DNA of 64,000 bases, taken from assembly GCA_009809945.1 (NCBI GenBank), contig WTPW01000018.1, forward strand, positions 796,822 through 860,821, read 5' to 3'. Source of the stretch: Gigaspora margarita. Taxonomy: Eukaryota; Glomeromycota; Glomeromycetes; Diversisporales; Gigasporaceae. The position numbers and the translations under genes are program-made. Below are positions 20,801 through 32,815 of the stretch, piece by piece; positions within the stretch are counted from its first letter, which is position 1; each line of letters begins with the position of its first letter. The notes beneath the pieces are model-generated. The model was not told where the DNA came from. It was given only the letters and a program-made list of their open reading frames with translations, and made no database searches.

Positions 20801-21777
20801 CGGATCTTCTTGCTAAGAGGAATTAATTCTAAAAAATATTTTAATTATATAAATTTGATTATACAAGAAAGTAATGCAGAACGCAACTATGAACAAAAAA
20901 ATTTTGCTTACCCAGTTTCGTTTCATCAAGCTCTGCACATACTTCGTTATATGCAACTTCCAATNCCTGAAATTCNGTTTCAGAATAAATAACGTCCCCA
21001 CGCAAAACATATGACCTACCTTTAAACTGTCTTAAATTTTCATTTAAAATCCTCTCTTTAGCCTGCGGGTAACTTAACGAATTAATATATTCAGGATCCT
21101 TTTCATTTTCGTACAAGCAGTGGTTGCACATCTTCGTCTCCGGTGGTAATCCAAAAAATTTCACCAGCCGTTCAGGAGTTTTCTTAAATTTTNNTTCATT
21201 CTTGTTTCTAGCCNTAGATCTATATATGTCGTGTTTGGGATGAGAACAGTTAGCTTTCATTTTTTTTGCATTAACTATTAACCGATTGTAGTGCTTTCGA
21301 CAAAGCACTTTGCCAACCAAGTCCAGATGTTGACTTGAACTTGGTATTGNTACTCGATCAGAAACAAGAGATGCGCCAAACTGTTTATAATCACAGGCAA
21401 CATCATCTTGACCCTCCAGATCGCAGTGCTGAGCCTTTCTTTTTCCTTTTTTTTCGCTTGAAAGAGGGGTTTCTTCGCTGTAGNGCTTTTGTGCGGCCAT
21501 TTTGCGTCTATTTCCTATCTTAGTAGATCACTTAGAAAATCGAATTGAGAAAAAACTCTTCTTGCTAACTTCTGAATTACTTCGTGGTTTGCCAAATTAC
21601 TTTGAAAGCTTATAAAGTAGTATGTAAACTATATAAATTTTTTTGTCGCAACCTCTGTGAATTCGTATAGGGGGCTGTNAATTCATTTTTGTGGCTGCGA
21701 AACGTTACGCTTATATGTAGATCATATTCACGTTACATCTGATCGACCGACCAATCAGATTTGATGTTCGCTATGCT
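17886..21777 (-). mobile_element. 3.9-kb autonomous-looking DNA transposon with a RING/zinc-finger gene
   Basis: The termini agcatagcgaacat (17886-17899) and atgttcgctatgct (21764-21777) are exact 14-bp inverted repeats. The match continues inward: after 6 partly matching bases both ends read tgattggt, giving about 24 of 28 identical. Perfect 9-bp duplications (ctttagata) flank the element. It contains one 3-exon gene on the minus strand (18534-21500). A 9-bp duplication is usual for Mutator-like elements, but the encoded protein does not look like a classic MULE transposase to me, so the superfamily is left open. Confidence 0.85.
18534..21500 (-). CDS. Putative transposase, zinc-finger and C-terminal RING, 3 exons, one apparent frameshift
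   Basis: Exons on minus: 21500-20912, 20828-20394 and 20333-18534, with GT-AG introns of 83 and 60 bp. Exon 1 starts MAAQK and has candidate zinc ligands in LCRKHYNRL, CSHPKHDIY and MCNHCLYEN. Exon 3 begins SENLVVLNVDDFHNIHEYR, then carries AFLSDVCFW and YYVENFHSSLR, which I propose as the D, D and E of a DDE-type active site. It ends with a RING-like cluster (GCIDPCEVGC, GHAYHFEC, CRYC) and an acidic tail. Exon 2 must change frame by one base between ITIARQK and DRNSAFGRAYNDV to join exon 3 in frame. Several single N bases lie in the gene, so assembly error or true decay are both possible. Position inside a TIR element with perfect target duplications implies a transposition role. From memory, similar uncharacterised proteins are abundant in Rhizophagus; I could not verify this. 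Confidence 0.75.
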
Positions 21778-21786
21778 CTTTAGATA
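21778..21786. repeat. Right 9-bp target-site duplication of the RING transposon
   Basis: ctttagata matches 17877-17885 exactly. Confidence 0.85.
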
Positions 21787-22117
21787 ATATTCTTGGAGTA
21801 ACAGATAACACATTATCTTGAGTTCTTGAGATAGTTTATAGTTGTCAGGTGAAGCCTGGATGTAAAACTAATGATGGCTTAGGGTTCATTTTTCATTTGA
21901 ATTTATAAACTTTCTTCTTTTATTTGGAGTTAATCCTTTTGGTGCTTACTATTAACTAAAGCTCAATATTACTAAAGTTCGATGCTTGTATCATCTAAAA
22001 ATCCTAAATTAAGAAATCAGATCTAATTTCATAAACGTCAAAACTTAAATCTTAATTGGTAATCTCCATTCATTTACACACTCTAAGCATTGAATTTACA
22101 AATTGTTTGACTGGCAA

Positions 22118-23920
22118 CCCTATGAAATCTGGTACGCGGAAATACATGCATAAATACGGATTTTATACGGTCAAACACGGGTTTCATCACTGCACGGAAA
22201 TTGCACGAAGACTGTTTATCCAAAAATTTAATACACATTATCATACGAAATGTTGAAATCCATGCACTGTCGTGCATAATATTATATCCGTATATTGACG
22301 TGTATAATCGTTAATAATCTTAACGATCACATAATTTTCATACACTAACATGCACAACTTTAAGATTCTTAACGATCATAATGTCGTGTACTGACATCAC
22401 GGTCATCACGATCGTTAAGATTATAATTTTCTTGCACTGACGTGCACAAACTGTGAGTAAATAAATATTTACTTTATTATTTTTTTTTTTTTATGCTTTT
22501 ATTTTTTTTTCACATATGCATTAATTTTTTTATTTTTGTTTTCCTCAGTGACTTTTGTCTGATTTTTTAGCTATTGCTGTTATTCTTGGAGGCGCACTTT
22601 GGAGTCATCGCTTTGGGTGTCACTTTTGAAATCATAGTTGTTTTCCATGTATGCATTTTCATTGCATTTGGAGGTGTTGTTGCTTTGCATTTTTTTTTTT
22701 TTTTTGTACTTTTGCTTTGAATTCTTTGTTCTTCTTACTAACTTTCATTTGATTTTGTAGCTCTTAACAATTTAGTTATCACGATTAGGATTGTTATTTT
22801 GTTATTGCCAATCTTGGCTTTCAGTTTATTGTTGATCTGGGTTTTTTGGTCATGTTTGGAATCATTGTGGCTTTTTTTTTGTTGTTTTTTTATTTCCTAC
22901 TTTCATTTTAGTTTTTTCTTTTTTCTTTCACATTTTACTAACCTTCACTTTGTTTTTTGTATTCTTGTCAATTTAAACATCACTTCTAGAATCACTCTTT
23001 TGACTTTCCATGTATTGCTTCTGATTCTTTGTATCTATTTTGAGTCACCACAGTTGAAATTATTATCATTGCTGGAGCATTGTTTTGGATATTTTTTTAG
23101 ATCATCATAGTTTTGAAACTTTATTTTTGACATTGCTTTAATTTTTTTATCTGATGTTGTTAGTTGTGGGTTGCTTTTGAAGTTAGCAATTGGGTATTGT
23201 TTAGCATAGGGTTAAGGTTTTAGAGATTATTTCAAGTATTTTTTTGCTTATGTTCTTTACTTCTTATTTAGCATGTAAATTGAGGTTTTTTTTTCATTAT
23301 GTAATGTTTTCATAATTTAATAAATTAAAGAATTCGAATTATAAACTCGAGCTCATAAAAGTCTTATAAAAATACACATTACAATACCTGATTGCATGTG
23401 AAACCATACGGATAATAATACGAATGTATATACTATGTGGATAATGTATATGAATGTATATATAGATGTATGTACGAACGTGCGTTATCTGCATCACGAA
23501 GTTATAAAAAAATAATAAATTTAGATAATTAACCTGGGTTAATCAATCTAAAAAAGCATTGAAAAACGGAGGCTTCGTTGAATATTGCAATGTATAAAAT
23601 ATCATTATACAATGTACAACATGTTATTTATCTAAGTAATTAAAATCTAGTTGTATATTTTAATGATTATCTTTAAAGGTACAATGTTTATTCTTTTAAA
23701 TTATACAACGAGTTGATTATTGATTTTAAAACTTCCTTATTTGCACGTAAATATGCACATTTAGCACGTGCACTGTTGCACGGAATCCACGCCTTTTTAC
23801 GTGGTGTAAATGTGCTTTCCCGTGCATATTCTTGTGTAAATTTACATGCAGTTTCGTGTGGTTTGTATCCAAAATTTTCGTGCATTGCAGTATTATCCGT
23901 GTTGACAATTTCTTATAGGG
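22118..23920. mobile_element. 1.8-kb non-autonomous TIR element, ccctat...ataggg
   Basis: The left end ccctatgaaatctggtacgc and inverted right end (minus: ccctataagaaattgtcaac) are flanked by gcaa (22114-22117 and 23921-23924). Both subterminal regions are rich in tgcacgg and cacgaaa. The centre (about 22480-23290) is a T-rich low-complexity block with ttggagtcat-like words. Near 22290-22430 the word ttaacgatc recurs four times. No transposase is seen, and the short duplication makes the border call moderate. Confidence 0.55.
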
Positions 23921-23924
23921 GCAA

Positions 23925-24335
23925 GTTAATCACAAGCCTGTGAAAATTCTAGGGTATCGTTTAACCAAGATTTTTAACAGCTGGTATATCTGTTACACGC
24001 CATTTTTTAATTTACGTCGATTATCAGTTGATTTATTTCATTTTTCAATTAATTGATTTGGTAATGACTCGATTCTTAATACACAGATTATTGTTGTAGA
24101 CTGATAATTGTGTATTTATTAATGCGATAATAATAATTACGTTGGCATTAATGATAAAACAGTAATAAATTTAAATAGCTCTTTTAATGGTGCATGTTAT
24201 TAATTATACTTGAATCAATATTATTTTTTATTTATATATTTGAACCGATGCATTTTATTATTTTTATTAATTTTTTTATTCGTTATACTTGAATCGGTCT
24301 TTTATCACCGTGTATACATATTTCTTTTCTTTAAC
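23925..24335. other. AT-rich spacer
   Basis: No gene or structured repeat is recognised. Confidence 0.45.
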
Positions 24336-24346
24336 ACTTATAGAAG

Positions 24347-24411
24347 GATATAACTCATGACCGTGAGACCCTTGATCAAGTATTAGAGACCTTCATTAAC
24401 AAAAGAAAAAG
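24347..24411 (+). pseudogene. Possible isolated exon remnant
   Basis: A good acceptor (ttctttaacacttatag) precedes an open frame reading DITHDRETLDQVLETF and INKRK, followed by a consensus donor gtaagt. Neither a partner exon nor a known family was found, so this may be a relic or chance. It is included because both splice signals and protein-like composition coincide. Confidence 0.3.
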
Positions 24412-25470
24412 TAAGTAACGTTGATGGATAAAAGTTGCTATAACGAGTAACTAAACATACCAAAAAAAACCCCCAGACTTAAATGTAACCTAATATTCAA
24501 ATATTAGATTGTTATTGTCGAGCCTGAAATTGACATTTATTTAAAGTTGCAACTTCAAGTAGATGCTAATTTTCAAACGCAACTTTATTACTTTTAAATT
24601 CTTTGTATTTATACGACAGAAAAACTTCACGTACTTAAATCAGGTATATTAACTTGGAACACAAAATTGCTATATTGAAAAGTTTTATGAAGCAATTTGA
24701 GCAGAACATCAAACAACTGAATACACGACCAAGAAAAACAAGGTTGGGCAGCCCTCTATGTCCAGTGAATTTTACTGGACACTGGATATTTAAATTTAAG
24801 TAAAAATTAGTGGCATATTACTGTCCTAATTATTTAAGTTTGCTTGATTCTGAACATAGGTTTCTTTTTCTAAAAAAAAATTACAGACAATTTTAGAAAT
24901 TTAAATTTCATTGGACAACCCACTTGTGCAATTGTGAAATAAACATTAATGTGGCGAATTGTAATATAATATTGCTTTAAACCAAAAACATCCATCCAGA
25001 TGTTTACAATCGTCGAAAAACAAATTATGGAATTAATTCATGCTCTCGTAGAAAATTAATTTGTTCAGGAAAATGTGTGTGTTTTGCATAGTGTATACAA
25101 AAATTTTTTAGCATAAGCATTTCTATTGATTGGAAATGCATATTGATTTTATAAAAATATGTCATTCCTTAATTTACGAATCCCACATACGTAAATTATA
25201 AAATGACATAACATATCTAACCGACTAAAATTATTTGGCTGAAAGTGATATATTATTTATAGGAATGACCCTATCTGCTGTAATTTGATTGTCTTCTTTA
25301 CATAATTGCTGAATATTCAAATTAACATTATATAATTAGAGTCTTGTAATAAAAAATAGAGAACAGTTAAAATTTTAATTAAAGCAAAAATGGATTTTGA
25401 ATATAATAAACTAGTTAATTTTTATCATAATTGATATTGAAATGTAATTTCACCGATAATAATATTATTT
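24412..25470. other. AT-rich intergenic region downstream of the methyltransferase
   Basis: No complete gene is seen. A weak inverted pair (ggttgggc near 24743, gacaaccc near 24914) could mark a small element but lacks a target duplication. The 3' flank of the methyltransferase gene is AT-rich with several aataaa-like words. Confidence 0.4.
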
Positions 25471-25475
25471 TTAAC

Positions 25476-26763
<1,288 letters not shown>

Positions 26764-26769
26764 TTTGTT

Positions 26770-26845
26770 TGAATTTTTTTTTAAAAAATTGGATAATTTC
26801 CAATTTATTTGTTTTATTATGGGTATTACACGTAGTACATAATAT
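26770..26845 (-). promoter_or_regulatory. Upstream region of the methyltransferase gene, conserved in its relic paralogue
   Basis: A block about 25-80 bp upstream of the start (containing tgttttattatgggtatta and cgtagtacataat on the plus strand) is matched at 44084-44140 upstream of the methyltransferase relic (tttaaacgtaggtattatac, atagtacgtga). Conservation outside the coding part suggests shared promoter sequence, or simply a segmental copy. Confidence 0.4.
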
Positions 26846-26849
26846 TTTT

Positions 26850-27268
26850 ATAATCGCGTACGTCCGCGATTTGAACGGGTAAACAATTTTCCCATTATCT
26901 GTACTATATTTGGTAACAGCGTGTACTTATGATTTTCTGTTTTGGTTAAGACTAAATTCTGTTTTCGATTAAGAAAAATTCTGTGAATTTCTGTGACAAT
27001 AAAGTTTATTTTGTGCTAATTTAGTTTGATTCTGTGATTTGATGCGATTAAAAATATTAAATGCGCAAAATTCCGTAATTTCCCGAAAAGCATTTTCTAA
27101 TTGATTTCCCGGTGCAAACCTGAATTTATGGTCAAATACTGCGATATTATAGAATTCTGTGATATTCTACACACACTACTTTTGTGGAATTCTGTGCCAT
27201 TTGCGATGACTAAAGATGATTTCAGTGGTTAGCTGTTTTTAAGGAAAATTCTGCTGTTTTCTGTGATC
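26850..27268. other. AT-rich spacer with recurrent ttctgtg words
   Basis: The word ttctgtg or attctgtga recurs about ten times from 26935 to 27265 without a fixed period. No gene is present. Confidence 0.45.
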
Positions 27269-27531
27269 GCGAGTGATACAAATCCAAAAAGGAATTAGCC
27301 AATCAGAGAATGTAAAATGTGATGATACTGGAACAGCCCGACACGTGAACAAAGCGAAGAAAAACAAACGAAAAAAGATAAAATACAAGAAAACAAGTGT
27401 TTAAACCTGTCTTGAGGGCACTAAATGAAAATAACGGGAATGAAATTTTACATACAGAAATCTAATCTTAACGCAATTTTTAATTTCCCGAACTTACGTT
27501 GAATTTCCTTTTTTGGGTTTGTATCACTCGC
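27269..27531. mobile_element. TIR element of the agtgatacaaat family
   Basis: The ends gcgagtgatacaaatccaaa and (minus) gcgagtgatacaaacccaaa are inverted and enclose 263 bp without coding capacity. The terminal word agtgatacaaa is shared with elements near 12638 and 32636. No target duplication was resolved. Confidence 0.65.
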
Positions 27532-27545
27532 AAAAATAAGTATTC

Positions 27546-28154
27546 CCGTTGGGTATCACTAAGTAAATCAAAACTATATGCAGTATCATATAAAAATCAA
27601 TTAATTTGAATTTAGTGATCGGGATAGTGATCAGATTATTAATCAATTTATATATATATTTCGATAGTAAAAAATGACTTAAATGTTTTTAGATGTCCAG
27701 AACGAACAACTTTACTTTTTTCAATAATTTCTGCGTAAATCTATTTTTAATTACACTCATAACAAAGTTACATTGAAATTTTTTAACATAATATTTAAAT
27801 TTCAAGTTGACTCTTTACAAAAATTCTGTTTATATTGTGAACTATCCAAAGAGAGATATTTACGTTGCAGGTAAAAAAATTTAAGATTAATACTAGAGAT
27901 AAAATTTTTAAACGTAAATGTGTTTAAGAATGGATTTATACAAAAATTGAAAAATAAAGTAATTCACTCTAGACATCTAAAAACATTCAACTCATTCTTT
28001 ACTATTAAAATATATATAAAAGTGATAAATAACCACGATTCATTATTCTGATCAATATCCTGATCACTAATTACAAAAAAATCTCCAATATGTAATTTTT
28101 ATATGGTACTACATATAGTTTTGATTTACTTAGTTGACCGCACACCCCAACGTA
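27546..28154. mobile_element. 600-bp foldback element
   Basis: The left arm (actaagtaaatcaaaactat near 27557) and the right arm (atagttttgatttacttagt ending at 28133) are inverted. The arms extend inward for about 250 bp through tagtgatc, ttttagatgtcc/ttttagatgtct and other paired blocks. The outer ends cgttgggt (left) and cccaacg (right) may extend the pairing. The minus frame at 28071-28283 is incidental. Confidence 0.65.
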
Positions 28155-28401
28155 CCATGCGCCCTGTATACCATTATAGATTTTCAAAAAAAAAATGAAT
28201 AAAAAATTTAAAAAATTAATTCGGAACCAATTTTGACCAAAACCGGGTTCACTTGAACCCAAGCCGTGTTCATTTGAACTCATATCAATGTCAGGTCAAT
28301 TTGAGATCAAGTTAGGTTCGTTTGAACGTGTAAAATAAAAATTTTAAATTTTAAACCCGGAGCAACGCCTGGGACATGAGTGCTAATTATTTTGATCAGA
28401 T

Positions 28402-28603
28402 CAGGGTTGTAAGTTATAGTAAGTTACTAATTGTGAGTTATCAAAGCTAAATTATAATAAATCTTGTGATAATTAATCATTTTAGCATTATTAATCGTGA
28501 CATAATTTGATAAGAAAAACTTTTGATTTTTACACGAATCATGAAACTTTATTGGTTCCAAATTGGTTACTTACCAATAAATTACGGTGACTTTACAACC
28601 CTG
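28402..28603. mobile_element. 202-bp hAT-type MITE
   Basis: The ends cagggttgtaa and ttacaaccctg are inverted. Flanks gatcagat (28394-28401) and aatctgat (28604-28611) match at 6 of 8 positions, consistent with an aged 8-bp hAT duplication. The interior is AT-rich with no frame. Confidence 0.7.
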
Positions 28604-28930
28604 AATCTGATACAAACTTACAATTTACGGTATACAAGATCCGGGTCTGTTACATTCCACCGATTTTAAAACATATTAATAGACCCGTGGATCTACTGTA
28701 CAGATATAGGTCTGATAATTGGGTTTTTATATGAGGGGTCTAGTATCATGTTGTACATACATATTTATTTACGCTGAAATATTTAAGATTCAATAACAGT
28801 CGATCGAGATGTCACACCTAATTTTTATCATATGATTTTCATAAATTACACAAATTGTTTTTAAAATTTTTACCCAAAGTCTTAGTCATAACACACAATT
28901 CTCATTAAAACAAATAGGCTGTCAGGGCTT

Positions 28931-29169
28931 CAAAGAATCGAACAGTATAAAGAATATAAAGAATTAACACCACCCGGTAATGTGCGTCACCTTCAAAGAT
29001 GGGCAATTATTTTGCCTTCTTTTGCATGATTCTTTTGGAGTTTTCAAGATCTTGACGTGAAAAATAGTTTGTTAGATGTGCATGAGCAAGAACTTTCTAT
29101 GAAATGCATCTTTGAAAGAAGGATATCTTATAAAAATGTTGAGAAAATTAAGAAAAACTATTTTATACT
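28931..29169 (+). pseudogene. Possible coding relic, unknown protein
   Basis: One frame runs about 80 codons with a single TGA (29027-29029). It reads RIEQYKEYKELTPPGN, VRHLQRWAIILPSFA, then FFWSFQDLDVKNSLLDVHEQ. Composition is protein-like and unlike the surrounding AT-rich frames. I do not recognise a family. It may be an exon of a lost gene. Confidence 0.35.
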
Positions 29170-29847
29170 TTGAAGATTACAAATTTTCTAACTAGTTATT
29201 TCTTTTTTTTTTTAGCACAGAAAATCTAGCAAACTAAAGTTATTTGGCATTTGTGTATAAATAATAAAAAGGAATATAATCTTGGTTGAGTACCCATTTG
29301 TTACTTCAATCTTCTTAGGTAAGTTTAGGCTTCAGTTCATTATTTTTTTTTTTGTTTTTTATTTTTTTTTACTATTCCTTTCTTTATTTTAGAGGCATGA
29401 CAAATAGACATTGGTGAAAATTTCTCTAATGATTACAATAGTGGATGTTACTTGAAACAGGGAATTTATAATATAAGGATCTTGTAAGATGCATCATATA
29501 CACTAAATTTTATCTGAATTTTGTCAAAAACATTAGCTTATTTTGTATAAAAGGTTTTGTTTGTATAATTTAAAAGTACAAAATAGGAAACTAAGAACTA
29601 TACATATATAGATATATTTGTGATTATCTGTAATAATTTATTTTTTTAAATCCATTTATAATTAATCCATAGTGTTATAAAGTGTACATTTGCATTAAAT
29701 AAAAAAATTTATGCATTATAGCAATATAATATCTAATGTAATTATAACTATATAAAGTTTTAATCCAATTAATAAATATATATATGTGTATTAACTATTC
29801 TTTGCTCATAACTATTTTATAGTAGGTTTAAATTATAAGTTCATATA
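29170..29847. other. AT-rich desert
   Basis: Long T and A runs; no gene, structured repeat or inverted repeat is recognised. Confidence 0.5.
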
Positions 29848-29855
29848 CAAGTGGT

Positions 29856-30135
29856 CAGTGTTGTACATTTTGGCTGTCCACAGCCTTTTTTGGCTTGTCC
29901 ATGTCCAAAATTGTCCAAACGTCCAAGATTGTCCAAAGCTTGTCCAGGCTTTAATAATTAATAAATCTATCTAAAAAATATATAACTATATATTTTTTTA
30001 GGTGCTGAACACATTCCAGTTAAAATTAAAATAGGTTATATTAATAAAATTTTAAGTAATTTTACTTTATTTAATTGTCCAAGATTGTCCAAGATTGTCC
30101 AAATCATTGTCCAAAGCTGTCCCGTGACAACACTG
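29856..30135. mobile_element. 280-bp hAT-type MITE, perfect 8-bp duplication
   Basis: The ends cagtgttgt and acaacactg are inverted, flanked by caagtggt at 29848-29855 and 30136-30143 without mismatch. Subterminal regions carry multiple copies of the direct word ttgtccaa (about nine in total), a pattern expected of transposase-binding sites. No coding capacity. Confidence 0.9.
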
Positions 30136-30143
30136 CAAGTGGT

Positions 30144-31000
30144 ATTAATAGTACAGTAATAGATTCATTTTTACTCTAAAATTTTTCAACCAAATACAGT
30201 AGTTGTTCTCTATATTAGGTACTACAAAATTGCAATAAGGTTTTAAGTACATCATTCTTTTGTTGAAAAAAAACTTCAAAACCAAAATGAAGCTTTAAAC
30301 AAAGTAAAGTTATTAAAAATACTTATACTACATGCAAAAGCTTCTGTAAATTAGTAAAATAAAATCTTAATTATAACTACTAATACTATAAAATATGAAA
30401 CAGAAGGCAATCTTTGGAGGTAAGATTCTTTTTGGTTTTCTATTTTGTTTTAAACTTATTTATAATATACTTTTGATTTTTTAAACTATTGTGCTATGTT
30501 TTGTAAGTCAATTTCCTTTTATGAAACTCTTGAAACTAGTGATCAAAGGTAGGACAAAATTGCAATTTACTATGAAAAGGATTTTTATATATAGATATCA
30601 ATCACTCAAATTTTATAGTAAAAAATTTAATCTTATAATTTGCATGATATCTTGACTGATCAATATTATGAATTATAAGCTTTTTCTAAAATTACTATAT
30701 TTAATATAGTATAATGAGAACAAATTCAATATTATATAAAAATTTAAGCTTAATTATATCTGTTTTAAGAATAAATTGTAAAAATTCAGATCTAAAAGCA
30801 AATCATATTCAAGATATAATACCTGGTTCTTAAATATTTGTTTTCTATAATTATACTTGGGTCTAAAGTTAATACATTTATCTGAATGTATTTTTTATAT
30901 TTGGATTAATCTGGTTTTATAATGGTATAATCCAGATTTAAATTTAAATCTAAATTTATTTATATTATATCTGGATTTAATAACTATATTACATGCACAT
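30144..31000. other. AT-rich desert
   Basis: No gene or bounded repeat is recognised. Words such as ccagatttaaatttaaatct near 30930 are short palindromic runs. Confidence 0.5.
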
Positions 31001-31294
31001 ATGAATTCTGTGCCAGGTTATGTTGATCATGTGGCGCAAGCAAATTTTTTGAATTTTGTTAATGTTAGGGTTAGGGTTAGGGTTAGGGTTCAAGGTTAGC
31101 AAGGCTTATAGTAAAATCTTTCAAGGAGGACTTTTTATTAGTGCACTAAAGGTGGTTTTTTATGGTAAATAATCGATTTTTGACAAAACAAACGGTTTGT
31201 TTTGAAATTTTATGATTGTATTATGTTACACCTGATCTTGAAATCTGATTTGCAGTTTGAGCACATGATCGACATAACCTAGCACAGAATTCAT
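31001..31294. mobile_element. 294-bp MITE with atgaattctgtgc ends and TTAGGG-like core
   Basis: The termini atgaattctgtgccaggtta and (minus) atgaattctgtgctaggtta remain paired through tgatcatgtg, about 35 bp in all. The core holds four ttaggg units (about 31067-31090) followed by cttatagtaaaatctttcaa, a module shared with elements near 42300, 47930, 50520 and 57380. No clear target duplication. Confidence 0.75.
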
Positions 31295-31427
31295 GCGTGC
31301 ATATTACATTATGTCACATAACATAGTATATATCTGAATATATAAATCTGAATAAAGGTATTAACTCTACCTAGGTCTCTTACATTTTATCAAAACTTTA
31401 ATTTGTAGACCCAGGTACAGGGACCCA

Positions 31428-31836
31428 AAAAAATTGGTTTTAAAAATAGCAAAAAATATTTTGAGTAACAGTAAAATGTGTTTTTTATTGCAATATTGAA
31501 ATTTATTTAATTTGATTGAAATATATTATATTTAATATTTGTAATAAATCTAATTCAAGATTTCATTTTATTATCTGCTAGAATGTTAATAAAATTATAA
31601 GCTAAATGTATTTTTGAGGCAAGAATTCATTTTTATTCCTGATATATCAGCAGTATATCTGATCTGCACATGAAAATATACAAGCAAATATGCCAATATG
31701 ATTGGCATAAAAAAGCTGTTAACCAATCAAATTTATAAATTTTGTTGTATAGCATAAGTAAGGCATTAAATTGCAATATTTAATAAAAATTGCAAAAAAA
31801 TATTTTCTATCTTTTTAAAATTTTTTTGGGTCCCTG
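31428..31836. mobile_element. 409-bp hAT-type MITE of the cagggaccc family
   Basis: The ends cagggacccaaaaaaatt and aatttttttgggtccctg are exact inverted repeats. Flanks cccaggta and tttagata differ at four of eight positions, all C/T or G/A, so they could be a decayed 8-bp duplication. The termini match the element at 5072-5535. Confidence 0.75.
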
Positions 31837-32034
31837 TTTAGATATAGTAATTTGAACTAGTTGGCTATAATTGGTTAACTGACCTGTACTAAATAAGTTT
31901 TGGTTAACTTGTTGAGTAAATACTTAATTGGTTGACCTATACAATCAGCTAAAAATCAGTTAAGAAATATAAATAATATTATAAAAGAGCAAATTCCTGA
32001 AAATTTCTAAAAATAAATGAATAAACATAGTAGA

Positions 32035-32369
32035 TAGGGATGCACCAGTCTGGTCTGGTCTGTCCCAGTCCTAGTAGACCATTACATAGTATTTTCAGTC
32101 CTGGTTCCAGTCCATCCACAGTCCCAAAACAGTCCTTAATGAATAAATCTTATTGGTCATAAATGATGTAATTACTTACTGTTAGATGTAAACAAACATC
32201 ATATGATCTGTATTACACCTGATCAAGCAATTTGATTGGATAATATGAATATCACAGTTTGTTTACAAGGACAAGTCCAGGACCAGTCCCAAACTGGGAC
32301 CGATAAGACCATAAGACCATTGAAAAGACCAGCCCTGGACTGGTCTTTTTCAGGACTGGTGCATTCCTA
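32035..32369. mobile_element. 335-bp hAT-type MITE, perfect 8-bp duplication
   Basis: The ends tagggatgcaccagtc and (minus) taggaatgcaccagtc are flanked by atagtaga at 32027-32034 and 32370-32377. Subterminal direct and inverted copies of ccagtc and gactgg are abundant at both ends. No coding capacity. Confidence 0.9.
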
Positions 32370-32635
32370 ATAGTAGACAAGCAAGATGAGACAAAAATTT
32401 GAGTGAATTTGAAAATTCCTGAAAGTAAATATGATATAATCTTAATTGGTTAAATCAATTGATGTTAAATATTTTAGTTCAGTGAACTGATTAAGGAAAT
32501 ATACTTTGTTCAGATTATTACTTAGGTATGATACATAGTAGATCTACTATTTGGGAATCTTGTATATGATAAATTATAATACATTTGATAAACATACCTG
32601 CAACATAAGAGGAGCCTATAGCAGAAAGTAACTAA

Positions 32636-32810
32636 TAATACAAATTGCCAAAAATTTTGCAATTAATTAGTTGTCAACTTTTTGATTAATCGATTTTTAT
32701 TCAATTTTTGTTTGATTTTATTCGATTTTAATATAAGTTGCCAAAAATTTCTTAATTGATTAGTTGTCAACTTTTCAATTAGTTGCAATTTTTTGATTTC
32801 AATTTGTATC
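32636..32810. mobile_element. Small TIR element of the agtgatacaaat family
   Basis: The ends taatacaaattg and (minus) gatacaaattg are flanked by actaa (32631-32635 and 32811-32815). The interior repeats ttaattagttgtcaactttt twice. The terminal words resemble 27269-27531. Confidence 0.5.
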
Positions 32811-32815
32811 ACTAA

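Noticed and set aside
22480-23290. T-rich frame 22799-23110 as a membrane protein
   Set aside because: Its Phe/Leu/Ser content reflects the T-rich low-complexity core of a non-autonomous element.
24730-24930. Small hAT-like element with ggttgggc/gacaaccc ends
   Set aside because: The inverted match is short and imperfect, and no 8-bp duplication is visible.
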